64,000 nucleotides of DNA from Beroe forskalii (Eukaryota; Ctenophora; Nuda; Beroida; Beroidae). The position numbers and the translations under genes are program-made. A model generated the notes under the pieces. It was not told the origin of the DNA. It searched no databases and worked only from the letters and a program-made list of their open reading frames with translations. The DNA lies in contig WFMF01000073.1 in the NCBI GenBank assembly GCA_011033025.1, positions 402,579 through 466,578 on the forward strand, read 5' to 3'. Below are positions 1 through 11,918 of the stretch, in pieces (the stretch's first letter is position 1; the number at the start of each line of letters is the position of its first letter).

Positions 1-964
1 TATGTAAAGCTTCACAATAAATTATGCCTCACATATTTCAGATACCGAGTGATGATTTTCTCATAAATACATACCAAGAATTTATAATAAGTACTACTGA
101 GTACTGGATTTAGTGCATACTTGTTATTATCTAAATGGACAATATTATGATCTATGAAGTCAATATAGGTGCTGGAAACTAATTCATTTAACAGCTGGCT
201 TATCAGTTTCCAACAATTTCATTGGTTAATTTTGTACTGGAATGAGTAAGATAAAAGTTACATATGGTACATGTTACAGAATAATTCATCACGAAATTAT
301 GTCGATAGATCTTAAAATCTTTAGAAACTTATAATCATTCAAGCAAGGTGTTATTTTTCTTATCGTTTTTTCTTTTGCCCTGACTACGCCTATTATAATA
401 TGCATAGAACCCATGTTCTGCGAGTAACAATAATAACATGAAGTAACATGAAGAACATGAAGTAACATGAATTGATAATCATCTTGAAAGTAGCTTCCCA
501 ATTCGGAATCACACACTTGCCAATGGGGAATTAAAAAGCAGATAAATAACCCATGTTCTTTACAACTTCAGAAAGTCAGTAAAAAGCAGAGAATGAAATA
601 TCTATTATCTAACAGCTGAATTTGAGAACACACTGCTAGTAATACTATAAAGCTCTAAAGGTTTAAGGATCATAGAAAGTAATGCTTCTCAAGAAACTGA
701 TAATCTAAAGGAATTATACCTGTACGAAGTCGGCCTTGAAGTTCCTCTGCAAAATAAAATCATGTGACTATTAGAATAATAGAAGGCATGGAAGAATATC
801 CAATCATATTTGACTTTGTGACCAGTGACCACAGCATAAATAATGTAAAACTCTGAAAGTGAAGATGCAAATGCCTATAACTCCATTAAAGTAAAATTAC
901 TTTCCTTGCATTAGTTACCAATATGGACTGAGTGAGCACTTTTTACTTTTGAGGAAAGCATAAA
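1..964. other. AT-rich stretch without a recognised gene
   Basis: No open frame here resembles a known protein. Short tandem copies of a 'gaagtaacat' type motif occur near 425-470. The only splice-like object is a possible micro-exon at 720-746, listed separately. Confidence 0.5.
720..746 (-). other. possible 27-nt micro-exon
   Basis: Read on the minus strand, a T-rich tract ending in TTTTGCAG is followed by 27 bases and then the donor GTATAA. In one phase the 27 bases read GNFKADFVQ, in another NFKADFVQ preceded by an arginine. A GNF-like turn of this kind would be at home in a transthyretin-like domain, such as the one that follows the catalytic domain in M14 N/E carboxypeptidases, whose likely exon lies upstream at 12602-12678. 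The stretch is too short to prove anything and about 11.8 kb from that exon. It could equally be chance. Confidence 0.12.
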
Positions 965-970
965 GTAGAG

Positions 971-1810
971 TGATTGGCTGAGGTTGCGAGAGTGTGCAGC
1001 CTCTGATTGGCTGTGGTTGCGAGTGTGCAGCCTCTGATTGGCTGTGGTTTCGAGTGTGCAGCCTCTGATTGGCTGAGGTTGGGAGTGTGCAGCCTCTGAT
1101 TGGCTGAGGTTGTGCAGCCTCTGATTGGCTGAGGTTGCGAGTGTGCAGCCTCTGATTGGCTGAGGTTGCGAGTGTGCAGCCTCTGATTGGCTGAGGTTGC
1201 GTGTGTGCAGCCTCTGATTGGCTGTGGTTTCAAGTGTACAGCCTCTGATTGGCTGAGGTTGTGAGTGTGCAGCCTCTGATTGGCTGAGGTTGCGAGTGTG
1301 CAGCCTCTGATTGGCTGTGGTTTCGAGTGTACTCCCTCTGATTGGCTGAGCTTGTGAGTGTGCAGCCTCTGATTGGCTGAGGTTGCGAGTGTGCAGCCTC
1401 TGATTGGCTGAGGTTTCGAGTGTGCAGCCTCTGATTGGCTGAGGTTTCGAGTGTGCAGCCTCTGATTGGCTGAGGTTGCGAGTGTGCAGCCTCTGATTGG
1501 CTGAGGTTGCGAGTGTGCAGCCTCTGATTGGCTGAGGTTGCGAGTGTGCAGCCTCTGATTGGCTGAGGTTGTGAGTGTGCAGCCTCTGATTGGCTGAGGT
1601 TGCGAGTGTGCAGCCTCTGATTGGCTGAGGTTGTGAGCTCTGATTGCAAGTGTGCAGCCTCTGATTGGCTGTGGTTTCGAGTGTGCAGCCTCTGATTGGC
1701 TGAGGTTGTGAGTGTGCAGCCTCTGATTGGCTGAGGTTGCGAGTGTGCAGCCTCTGATTGGCTGAGGTTTCGAGTGTGCAGCCTCTGATTGGCTGAGGTT
1801 GCGAGTGTGC
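971..1810. repeat. 31-bp minisatellite, about 27 copies, each with a CCAAT box
   Basis: The unit reads (plus strand) GAGGTTGCGAGTGTGCAG followed by CCTCTGATTGGCT. Copies differ by a few substitutions (gaggttgcg, gtggtttcg, gaggttgtg) and a few are shortened. The minus strand of each unit carries AGCCAATCAGAGG, a very good match to the NF-Y consensus RRCCAATSRG. Because 31 is not a multiple of 3 but stops are absent, two long open frames run through the array on the minus strand (for example the peptide NLSQSEAAHSQPQPIRGCTL). These are products of the repeat, not a gene. Confidence 0.93.
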
Positions 1811-2689
1811 AATTTATTAAGTATAAATGGGTTTAAATGGCCTTTTAGCTCTTAAAGTCCTTGATCTGGTGACCACTAGAAAACTTTTTGTCCAATGGGC
1901 CGGCTAAAACCGTTCAAAAATGATTCGATTTTTGTCCATAGGCCCGGTTAATAAAAAGGGGGCCGGTTAAATAAAGGTCAATAAGGTATACCATTTTTGA
2001 CGATGATTTAAGGCTTTAAAACTTGAAAATGAAAGTTAGTGCCCAAAGGCCAAAGTTTGGGCAAAAATTGTGCACGATTTTTCTGCCTCCAAGTCATAGG
2101 CAGTTTTAAATGGAACCATCCCCGAACCGTAACTAGGTCACTATATAAGAATCTTAGAATGTATAGAAATATTATATGCTACCTGTAACGAACAATTTGC
2201 TTAAAATCTTGAGTAATTAGCCATTGCATCTACAGTAATGAAGTGATAAGCTGACGAAAATTGTCACCTGATATTTGATCGAAGCTGCTGAAATTATAAT
2301 CTTTATTCTTTCTTACCAGGCAAAAGTTTCAACTTCTTCCCCTAATGGAGAAACGTTAATGAAATTACATGGTTCTCTTATTACAAGTATTATGCACGTG
2401 GAAACACGGTGCTTTCTCACTGCAAAAGTGTACTTTTGGGGGAATAAAGAAATAAGAACCTGCGACCATCTCGATACAGCAGGGTGTACGTCTCCCATGA
2501 TAGGAACCCAGAGGGAAAGAGAGCAGAAGAAGGCACTGGAGATGCCTCAAAATGAAGAAGAAGATCAGTAGCGAGCCCGGGAAGTACCACTACATCCAAA
2601 ATAGAACAGAGACAGAGTGACCGTATAAACTTCTCAGAAGGTTCCGTCAGCTCATACTGCTGCCGTTTCAAGGACAGCGACACCACTTC
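1811..2689. other. spacer without a supported gene
   Basis: Contains GGCCGGYTAA-type short repeats at 1897-1970 and an open frame on the plus strand (2275-2571, 98 codons). The frame has no recognisable motif, and the opposite strand is also open across 2313-2550 in several frames, so none is called. A consensus-like acceptor (tttcttaccag) ends at 2320 but no matching exon was recognised. Confidence 0.4.
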
Positions 2690-3405
2690 CCCCGTCAACT
2701 CAGGCTGCCTCACCATCTCAGACTCCCCCGTCAACTCAGGCTGTCTCACCATCTCAGACTCCCCCGTCAACTCAGGCTGTCTCACCATCTCAGACTCCCC
2801 CGTCAACTCAGGCTGTCTCACCATCAGACTCCCCCGTCAACTCAGGCTGTCTCACCATCTCAGACTCCCCCGTCAACTCAGGCTGTCTCACCATCTCAGA
2901 CTCCCCCGTCAACTCAGGCTGTCTCACCATCTCAGACTCCCCCGTCAACTCAGACTGTCTCACCATCTTAGACTCCCCCGTCAACTCAGGCTGTCTCACC
3001 ATCTCAGACTCCCCCGTCAACTCAGGCTGTCTCACCATCTCAGACTCCCCCGTCAACTCAGGCTGTCTCACCATCTCAGACTCCCCCGTCAACTCAGGCT
3101 GTCTCACCATCTCAGACTCCCCCGTCAACTCAGGCTACCTCACCATCTCAGACTCCCCCGTCAACTCAGGCTGTCTCACCATCTCAGACTCCCCCGTCAA
3201 CTCAGGCTGCCTCACCATCTCAGACTCCCCCGTCAACTCAGGCTACCTCACCATCTCAGACTCCCCCGTCAACTCAGGCTGCCTCACCATTTCAGACTCC
3301 CCCGTCAACTCAGACTGCCTCACCATCTCAGACTCACCCGTCAACTCAGGCTGTCTCACCATCTCAGAATCCCCCGTCAACTCAGGCTGCCTCACCATCT
3401 CAGAC
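2690..3405. repeat. 36-bp minisatellite, about 20 copies, open on the minus strand
   Basis: The unit is CTCCCCCGTCAACTCAGGCT plus GTCTCACCATCTCAGA. Since 36 is a multiple of 3, the minus strand encodes a 12-residue repeat, ESEMVRQPELTG, over most of the array. A 2-bp loss in one unit near 2822 splits the frame. At the low-coordinate end the frame runs on for about 90 residues of non-repeat sequence to a stop at 2417. That tail has no motif I recognise. The array may be a coding repeat or simply a stop-free satellite. Confidence 0.9.
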
Positions 3406-5941
3406 GGTCCTGTATCGTCCAGTATATGTGTTGTTGAATTAAACTTTTAATCGTATTGATTTCAGTGGATAAGATCAGAGAATCCTTATTGTCAAATTCA
3501 TTTTCATCACAAATAACAGCAAATCCAATAATACTATATTCAATATGACTAGGTATAATATCACCATACTGTAGTTGTGAATTCAATATTATTTGATATT
3601 CCAATATCATCATTATTTCAGCAACATTTCAGTAGATTGAAAATGGATTCATATCAATATGAATCCACTTGAAAATCTCAACGTCATTTCCAAATTAAAT
3701 GTCGATAATGAAATTACAAATAACATATAGACCATATAGGTAAATGTTGAACGTTTGAAATACTTTTATACCTAATGTTCAATAATTTGATTGAAATCGT
3801 TCCACTACTGTATATCTTAACATTCTTTGCAATCCAATGATTTTCCAGCAATCAACAATAATTTTGCATTCGCCTACTGAAATGTTGCAAGGAGAAATAT
3901 TGAAGATGGCCTTACTTCAGTGGCAAATTCAAATCGCTCTTAACAGTTATTGAGGGAGTATGTTTTCATATTGAAGAGGTTTATGATCTTAGGCAGTCTC
4001 AGGATATTATTCAAAATAATTTTGATAGTCATCTCACTTGAATTCCAGAAAACAGGGGTTTCGACTTGCAGTTCTCAGCCATGACAACATGCTGTTATTC
4101 TCAAAATTCGTTCTAAAGCTGTTCTATGCCCTTAACCCTGCATAGTTACGTTGTCTAAGAATAAACGCATAATCGTTCATGGTTGCCATTTGTAACCCTG
4201 AGATATGGACGGATCGGACTACAGCACTTCTGTACTGTAGTTCGTATATCAATGCAGATTTAATGCAGTGCACATATAAAATGTAAATATATTCATTAGT
4301 TCATTATTCGTATGTTATGCACTTGTCAAATCACCACCTTCTCAGCTACAGGTAGACCTGTCAGTAACCAATTCCCAGAGGAACATACATTTACCATTCA
4401 CAGAGAACTGGTCAAATGACAGCACTGTCAAGGTTTGTTAAAATACTGAACAGTGACAACTACTCAACAAACACAGTGTTTTAGTAGAATTATGCGCGTG
4501 GTTGGATATTATGATATTATGTTGGTTATGCTGAAGAAGATGAGGAAGATAGCAGTTGTTCTAGCGGAGGGCTGCAGTTTACTTCATGGAAAGATAGCTA
4601 TTTTAATGAATAATTAAATCCGATGTATTTATTTGAAATATATTCTATTTCTATCTCTCAACTAAATCTGTTGCTGAATTATTGACGGCAAACGATGAGT
4701 ATATGTCCGTTTAAATTCATTCCATAAATAACTCCAAAGCCAATAGTTTGCACTTGTAAGTCACACCATGAAATGTGATAATGATATGACTATCATCGTG
4801 TCACTATATTCATTATCAGAGTGAGAGAGTACACGGCGATATTCTTATTAATTCATTAAAGTTTCGTCACACTGAAACTGGAAAGACTAATAGAGTAATA
4901 GTTGAGTTTTTGAGGAGGTGATCTCATCACATACGGTGAACCAGTGACTCGGCAAGGAAAGTGACACAGTTAATTGATCTGAGACGTAGTTTCTCCTTTC
5001 TGTGGAAAGCTTTAACCGCGCAAAACATTATCTTATTTTACCTAGGTACCTTGCAAACAAAGAAACCTTGACTGATAGGTTTAATTCCGAAATACTGTCT
5101 ACCTTTGAAGAGAATAGAGTAATGGTTCAGTAGGCTGTTGGGGCCATGTAACAGCTTGCAAAGAATAAGAATTTTTGAAGGAACAAACGATGATTTTGTT
5201 ATGTCAACAAACTAAATCTTTACATAGAGGTTACGGGTAAGTTAATAATAGGTATCATGGGGCTATTGATCAAGACATTTCGTTAATTTGGGAGATATTT
5301 TCATTTGGGAGATATTTTCATTTTGAGTGCCAGGCGCAAAATTGTTGACATGAAATAATTTGGTTAATGTACCGAAGTGTTATATATTTTCTATTGACGG
5401 AGCCCTTTGTGGTGCCATCAAGAGGGTTTCCAATCAATCAATCATTTTTTCCAGACATTTATTTGACTTTGTAAAACTTACTTTGCTCAATACTCATTGA
5501 ATACTTCTAAAGTTCTAATACTTAAGCATTACTGATTATAGTTACAAATTACTGATTATAGTTACAAATTCAATTCTATAGAAGTATAGAGCCGTATGGA
5601 CCATAGCAATGTCAAACGCGATGAACAACCTCGTGCCATTTACATATTAGGCGCTTTCTTACTCTTCTATTGAGATACGGATGATTGCTGATCATGATTA
5701 GCACTTCCGTACAGACGTATGTAGCTAATAATAAAAACAACATGTAGCTCAACCAATAAAACTTCTGAGTTAATATGTTTATGAATAATTTTCGGAAAGT
5801 AGGGAAATTATTCATTGAGTAGATGACGAATTGCGTGCAGGTATTGATGTGAACGTTTAGTGTGATCCAATGACCTACTGTTCTGCTATTTTTGTAATAA
5901 AGTTCAAAAGCCCTCACTGGTGCCCCCTGGGGTTTTCAAAC
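3406..5941. other. 2.5 kb without a recognised gene
   Basis: AT-rich sequence with frequent stops in all frames. A 21-bp direct duplication (ATTACTGATTATAGTTACAA) sits at about 5529-5572. No coding segment, RNA gene or transposon end was recognised. Confidence 0.5.
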
Positions 5942-6059
5942 AAACATGAATAACAAATTAGAAGACTTCAGTTAATAGCACTACCATGACTACATTTATG
6001 CTTTTATGTAGTCATGGGAGTGCTATCAACTGAATTCTTCTAACTTGTAAGTCATGTTT
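5942..6059. repeat. 118-bp imperfect inverted repeat (MITE-like hairpin)
   Basis: The left arm starts AAACATGAATAACAAATTAG and the right arm is its near reverse complement, ending CTAACTTGTAAGTCATGTTT. The inner arms (TAGCACTACCATGACTACA) pair almost perfectly, leaving a loop of about 12 bases. Size and structure fit a very small MITE or its remnant. No clear target duplication was found. Confidence 0.6.
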
Positions 6060-6060
6060 T

Positions 6061-6096
6061 TTGACAAGTAACCAGTTATAACTGGTTACTTGTCAA
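6061..6096. repeat. 36-bp perfect palindrome
   Basis: The arm TTGACAAGTAACCAGTTA is followed directly by its exact reverse complement with no spacer. It lies one base to the right of the hairpin at 5942-6059. Confidence 0.9.
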
Positions 6097-8231
6097 TGCA
6101 AGTCTTTTCAGGGACTTAAGACTTTAAGAGCTTCAAGATGAGTTATCTACTTGCCTTCAGGATAATAAATTCAAAATTGCACCACTATATCATATTAATG
6201 ATAAATTTACGTATTCTAGTCGATACATGCATTCAACTTTGGCTACTTGAATGATATTCGATGAATCCTTTTAACTATAATTCCTGAGAATGATCTTCAT
6301 GAATTTTATATCTTTATATTTTTATTAAAATTGAGAAATTAATAATATTCTCAGAAAATCTCTCGGTGGCTGCTCCAAGGCAGACTTTTATCATGATAAA
6401 ATACTTATAATAAATTCTAATATAATATTCAAAGGCTTTTAGCTCATAGCACCAATTAAACAATTTCAAAAGGAGGATATGAATGGTTCTTTTGTTGAAT
6501 TAATTGCTTTCTAAGTTTCTACAACACTATTTGCAGTAGTTAAGTGTTTATTGAGAACTTCATCAAGCTCCTCTGAACACAGCAAATGGTTGGAGATATA
6601 TTATAAATAATCTTCTGCGAATCAAGATTTTTGTTATGGGATCCAATACCAGCCGTGCATTAGAACATTAATAAAGGTGCATGTACCATTGTAAATATAA
6701 ATACCATGATATTTACTTTTTAATAAAAAAAGTACCTATTGTTACATCTCCACAATGTTATAAGTAAAATATTAAATTATTGCCCTATATCATTCTAAGA
6801 TTCTAATCGATTGATGAATCTCGAGAGTTGGTATTGCTAAATGATTGCCCGGTACTAGGAAATATGAAGCACACAGACTAAGACAGAGCGGAGGAGAGAA
6901 ATTATTTCGCTTATTACCAACTTGAAAGAGGGTGCTTTGAGACTTTTAATAACAAATATGTTTATTACATCTCAAACTTTCTTACATTCATTTCAAATTT
7001 TCAATGAGCATACTATTTTCAGATTGTAAGCACGTAAGATTTGATAAGGAATAGATGTATTGCAACTGTTTGGGTGCACCTCAGAGCTATTTAACTGTTT
7101 TAAGGAGCACCTGGAACTTAACTGGTAGTCAGGTTGTTGGGCTTAGTTGAAGCAGTGTTACAAAATTATACAGAAAAATAGGTCGTACGAGTTTACGAAT
7201 TTTGAGTCGATAAATTTTGTGCAGTCTAATAAAATTAGAATGACAGAATATTGATTTACAGTATGATCTTTCGAAATACAAAATCTAAATCTGACTCATT
7301 ATTTTATTTTCTAACTACTGATGAGACCATTGACCAACTGGTATATGCTAAATAAATGATATCGAAATCATACCCACATACGGTAGAAAGATAAGTCATT
7401 TATAAATGATTTAAGATATTTCGAATAATGAAACTGAAACTACTGTTATGTAGGATCTTTCCAACAATTTCATTGTGCAACATGGTTCGTAAAAGCTGTA
7501 AAGCTGTAATCACTATTGCTGATTCGGTTATTTACTTATTTGAATAAAAAACGGTCTATGAAAAATGTATGGCATAGCACTTAATTAAGATAAATTGAAA
7601 ATTGTTGGGCATATAAGCATTATGTAACTATTACAACTGCCTCTTATTGAGTATACTTAGTTACCTAGAGAATTGTACTTTCTAGTGTGCTATCAAATCA
7701 AGTTATGTTTCAGTGATGACCATACCCAAAATTGTGTAGACTGGGTGTCACTGAGAGATACTGGTATTGTATCAATTATTCCTCTATAATTGGGAGACAA
7801 AGAGACCTGAAGAATGCTGACTATCTCAGTATAGAAATTAGTTAATTAGTGATGATATTGATGTGTCCAAGTTTGCGATGATGCGTCCAACACACGAAGC
7901 AGTTCTTGATAAGAACACAAAGTAAGCGACAGGTAAATGAGTTTAAATTCCACTTTGGTATAATAATCACAACATTCAAACTTCCTGACAAATCCTATAA
8001 AATGCTATCACAAGAGTAACCTACCACACTAGCAAAATGAACAGATACACCAATAAATTACACTCAAACGAGCATTTTGCTCATGATCCTAATAATGACG
8101 AATGAAATAGATGAATAAATAAAGTCTATGAATTTTAAGTATAATCTTGCAGGACCCAGCCCGCATATTCCGGTTTAAAATCTAAGAACATATCCAGCAA
8201 GGACAAGAGATGTCACATTAATAACAAACAT
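6097..8231. other. 2.1 kb without a recognised gene
   Basis: AT-rich non-coding sequence. No motif-bearing frame, RNA gene or transposon terminus was recognised. Confidence 0.5.
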
Positions 8232-8356
8232 GAAGCTAGACGGTAAGCTAGACAGTAAGCTAGACGGTAAGCTAGACAGTAAGCTAGACAGTAAGCTTGA
8301 CAGTAAGCTTGACAGTAAGCTTGACAGTAAGCTAGACAGTAAGCTTGACAGTAAGA
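8232..8356. repeat. 12-bp minisatellite, about 10-11 copies
   Basis: Unit AAGCTAGACAGT with variants AAGCTTGACAGT and AAGCTAGACGGT. Both strands stay open (KLDS repeat on plus, LLSS repeat on minus), which is a consequence of the 12-bp period rather than a sign of a gene. Confidence 0.92.
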
Positions 8357-8650
8357 ATGAAGCTGCACAGATAGGACATGTACTCAAGGCAGATATATTA
8401 CTTTCGCACTTTGCGTCTTCTTACTTGGGATTTGGCAATGAGAATGAACGGCACCACAGTTGCTCCTGACTCCCCCACTCTAATGTTCCTGAAATAAGTG
8501 ATTATGAAGAAGCAGATTTCTAGTTAATTGCCAACTTATTGCTAAAGGTTAATCCTGTCACATCTGTAGATCATCAAATCTCAGCCTTTCGAAATGTTGA
8601 GATGTTTGTGGATGCATACCCTGTCTGCGGGAGCTATGAAATAATATCGG

Positions 8651-9071
8651 ACCTTATCGGACATAATTACCATGGACATGACAGTCACGCAGAGCACCTC
8701 AGCGTGAATTTTAATGTCCGTGATACTAATTTCCGTGATACCAATTTCCGGGATTTTTAGGTCCGTGAAAATTAAGTCCAGCATTCCCTCTTGCTATTTC
8801 TTCTTTTCTAGGATACAGGTGCCGTACGGCTGTTGGAAAAGAAGTAAAATTTAAAAAAATACAATTTTTTTTGTTAAATTAAACCCGTTCACTTTTGTTA
8901 AAAATTGATCCAGGAATTTCTGTGATTTTTCCTGTTATGATTTTTCCACTGCAGTAATTTCCGTGATAATTATATCCGATAAGGTAACACATTCATACGC
9001 AATGAAAGGCTATAGTGTGCATGGGATCCTAAGCGTGACTTAATGTCCGTGATAATTATATCCGATAAGGT
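8651..9071. mobile_element. MITE-like element with ACCTTATCGG ends
   Basis: The left end reads ACCTTATCGGACATAATTAC and the right end is the reverse complement, ATAATTATATCCGATAAGGT. A second copy of the right-end motif lies inside at about 8962-8984. Short internal repeats of TTTCCGTGATA occur near 8717-8760. No transposase is present. The terminal motif fits a small non-autonomous DNA transposon. Confidence 0.55.
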
Positions 9072-9526
9072 GAGTCCCCAGCTATAGTGTGAACATCCTA
9101 AGTGAACACTTTATGTCCATTAATGAAATTGAGTAAAATCGAATGCATTAGCTAACTCAGGGAGATCACTCTCAAACCCCCCCCCCCCCTTGTAAAAAGC
9201 TCTGCGTTTCACTTTAATTATATTTACTTAAAAATAAGTGGGGTGGTTCTGTGGCATTTACTGATGCATTAAAGATAAAATATATAAATGCACTTCACGA
9301 AGATTTATATTGTGAAACTCTACATTTGAAAGAAAATAAACCGGAAATCGTATTTCAGGAATCATATTTTGAAAAACAATAGATTATTAAATCTAATAAT
9401 ATTTTCATTCTACTGTAACCTTATAGCTTAATACTTTAATAACAGAAGCATCCCTCCAAGGTATTTGCCTTTCTGTAATTGTGCGCAGCAGTAATAACAT
9501 ATTCACGTAATATAGAGCCCTGGCAC
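9072..9526. other. spacer, no gene seen
   Basis: Contains a run of 12 C at about 9178-9189. AT-rich, no coding potential recognised. Confidence 0.5.
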
Positions 9527-10853
9527 TGATCGTCTAGTGACATTCCAGAAGCCTGTTTGGATGCTGTAACCTGGTAATCTGGTAACCTGGTAACCTGGTA
9601 ACTAACCGTCTAGTGACATTCCAGAAGCCTGGTTTAGATGCTGTAACCTGGTAACCTGGTAACTTACCGTCTAGTGACATTCCAGAAGCCTGGTTTGGAG
9701 GCTGTAACCTGGTAACCTGGTAACCTGGTAACGTGGTACTGACCGTCTAGTGACATCCCAGAAGCCTGGTTTGGAGGCTGTAACCTGGTAACCTGGTAAC
9801 CTGGTACTGACCGTCTAGTGACATTCAAGAAGCCTGGTTTGGAGGCTGTAACCTGGTAACCTGGTAACCTGGTAACCTGGTAACTTACCGTCTAGTGACA
9901 TTCCAGAAGCCTGGTTTGGAAGCTGTAACCTGGTAACCTGGTAACCTGGTAACTTACCGTCTAGTGACATTCCAGAAGCCTGGTTTGGAAGCTGTAACGT
10001 TGTTACCTGGTAACCTGGTACTGACCGTCTAGTGACATTCCAGAAGCCTGGTTTGGAGGCTGTAACCTGGTAACCTGGTACTGACCGTCTAGTGACATTT
10101 CAGAAGCCTGGTTTGGAGGCTGTAACCTGGTAACCTGGTAACTTACCGTCTAGTGACATTCCAGAAGCCTGTTTTGGAGGCTGTAACCTGGTAACCTGGT
10201 AACTTACCGTCTAGTGACATTCCAGAAGCCTGGTTTGGAGGCTGTAACGTTGTTACCTGGTGTCCTGGTACTGACCGTCTAGTGACATTCCAGAAGCCTG
10301 GTTTGGAGGCTGTAACCTGGTAACTAACCGTCTAGTGACATTCCAGAAGCCTGGTTTGGAGGCTGTAACGTTGTAACCTGGTAACCTGGTAACTAACCGT
10401 CTAGTGACATTCCAAAAGCCTGGTTTGGAGGCAGTAACCTGGTAACATGGTAACCTGGTAACTAACCGTCTAGTGACATTCCAGAAGCCTGGTTTGGAGG
10501 CTGTAACCTGGTAACCTGGTAACCTGGTAACCTGGTAACTTACCGTCTAGTGACATTCCAGAAGCCTGGTTTGGAGGCTGTAACCTGGTAACCTGGTAAC
10601 CTGGTAACTTACCGTCTAGTGACATTCCAGAAGCCTGGTTTGGAGGCTGTAACCTGGTAACCTGGTAACCTGGTAACTTACCGTCTAGTGACATTCCAGA
10701 AGCCTGGTTTGGAGGCTGTAACCTGGTAACCTGGTAACTTACCGTCTAGTGACATTCCAGAAGCCTGGTTTGGAGGCTGTAACGTTGTAACCTGGTAACT
10801 TACCGTCTAGTGACATTCCAGAAGCCCGGTTTGGAGGCTGTGACGTTGTAGGT
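9527..10853. repeat. two-level minisatellite: ~65-bp unit, 20 copies, with 8-bp sub-repeats
   Basis: Each higher-order unit has a constant block, CCGTCTAGTGACATTCCAGA followed by AGCCTGGTTTGGAGGCTG, then a run of one to four copies of the 8-mer TAACCTGG. I count 20 constant blocks, at about 9533, 9609, 9669 and so on to 10805. Unit length varies with the number of 8-mers, so two slippage processes act at different scales. The short minus-strand open frames over it are repeat products. Confidence 0.93.
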
Positions 10854-11295
10854 GCCAGGCAGGAGGGGTCTCCAGTAGTATCCTGCTCCATGTCTCACAG
10901 TCACAGGCTTCCCTTCTCCAGACACCGATATCACAGCACCTACGTGGGGAGGTTGTCAAGCAATCATTATGGGGAGGGGGGGGTAGCTGTAGTTCAATAA
11001 AGTTCTGATACCAACTGTTCTGACACCAGGCACCAGGGGGAAGGCGACACAGGCGGCTGCCACCCTTTTCGGACAGAAAACGTGAAAAATTTGTTAAGAT
11101 GGGAGCTTTGAGCCAAGCAAAAGAAAAATTCAACTGGTTCCGATGTAACTCGCCGCCCCCTTTTCAAAAATCTGGTTACACCTGGGACCTTTGTCAGGCA
11201 AGCAAAAGAAAAATTCAACCGAAGGTTCCGAGGCCGATGTAACCGGGTGAAGGGTTCAAAAAACCGGGAGAAGGTACAAGGGTGTCAGGCAACGG
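10854..11295. other. spacer with a duplicated AAGCAAAAGAAAAATTCAAC segment
   Basis: The segment AAGCAAAAGAAAAATTCAAC occurs at about 11114 and 11199 with similar flanks (GGTTCCG, GATGTAAC), so about 85 bp is duplicated in tandem. The minus-strand open frames here carry no recognised motif. Confidence 0.5.
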
Positions 11296-11918
11296 GAGAG
11301 GGGTAAATAGAACAGATAGAGGTAAATAGAACCGGGAGATGGGTAAATGGAACCGTGAGAAGGGTAAATAGAACCAGGAGAAGGGTAAATAGAACCGGGA
11401 GAGGGGGAAATAGAACCAGGAGAGGGGTAAATAGAACCGGGAGAGGGGTAAATAGAACCGGGAGAGGGGTAAATAGAACCAGGAGAAGGGTAAATAGAAC
11501 CGGGAGAGGGGTAAATAGAACCGGGAGAAGGGTAAATAGAACCGGGAGAGGGGTAAATAGAACCGGGAGAGGGTAAATAGAACCGGGAGAGGGGTAAATA
11601 GAACCGGGAGAGGGGTAAATAGAACCGGGAGAAAGGTAAATAGAACCAGGAGAGGGGTAAATAGAACCGGGAGAAGGGTAAATAGAACCGGGAGAGGGGT
11701 AAATACAACCGTGAGAGGGGTAAATAAAACCGGGAGAAAGGTAAATAGAACCGGGAGAAGGGTAAATAGAACCGGGAGAAAGGTAAATAGAACCGGGAGA
11801 AGGGTTAATAGAACCGGGAGAAAGGTAAATAGAACCGGGAGAAGGGTAAACAGAACCGGGAGAAGGGTAAATAGAACCGGGAGAGGGGTAAATAGAACCG
11901 GGAGAGGGGTAAATGGGG
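11296..11918. repeat. 21-bp minisatellite, about 30 copies
   Basis: Unit AGAACCGGGAGAGGGGTAAAT with common variants GAGAAGGG and GAGAAAGG. The 21-bp period leaves several frames open on both strands (plus RVNRTGR, minus FTPLPVL or YLPLSRF). A few units are shifted by one base, which moves the frames. No gene is supported. Confidence 0.93.

Noticed and set aside
943-1812. 289-codon minus-strand frame with NLSQSEAA repeats
   Set aside because: It covers the 31-bp minisatellite exactly and has no unique coding sequence; a second frame over the same array is open as well.
2275-2571. 98-codon plus-strand gene
   Set aside because: No known motif; the opposite strand is equally open and the composition shows no coding bias.
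9527-10853. CRISPR-like array
   Set aside because: The spacers are not unique but runs of the same 8-mer, and the window is clearly animal DNA.
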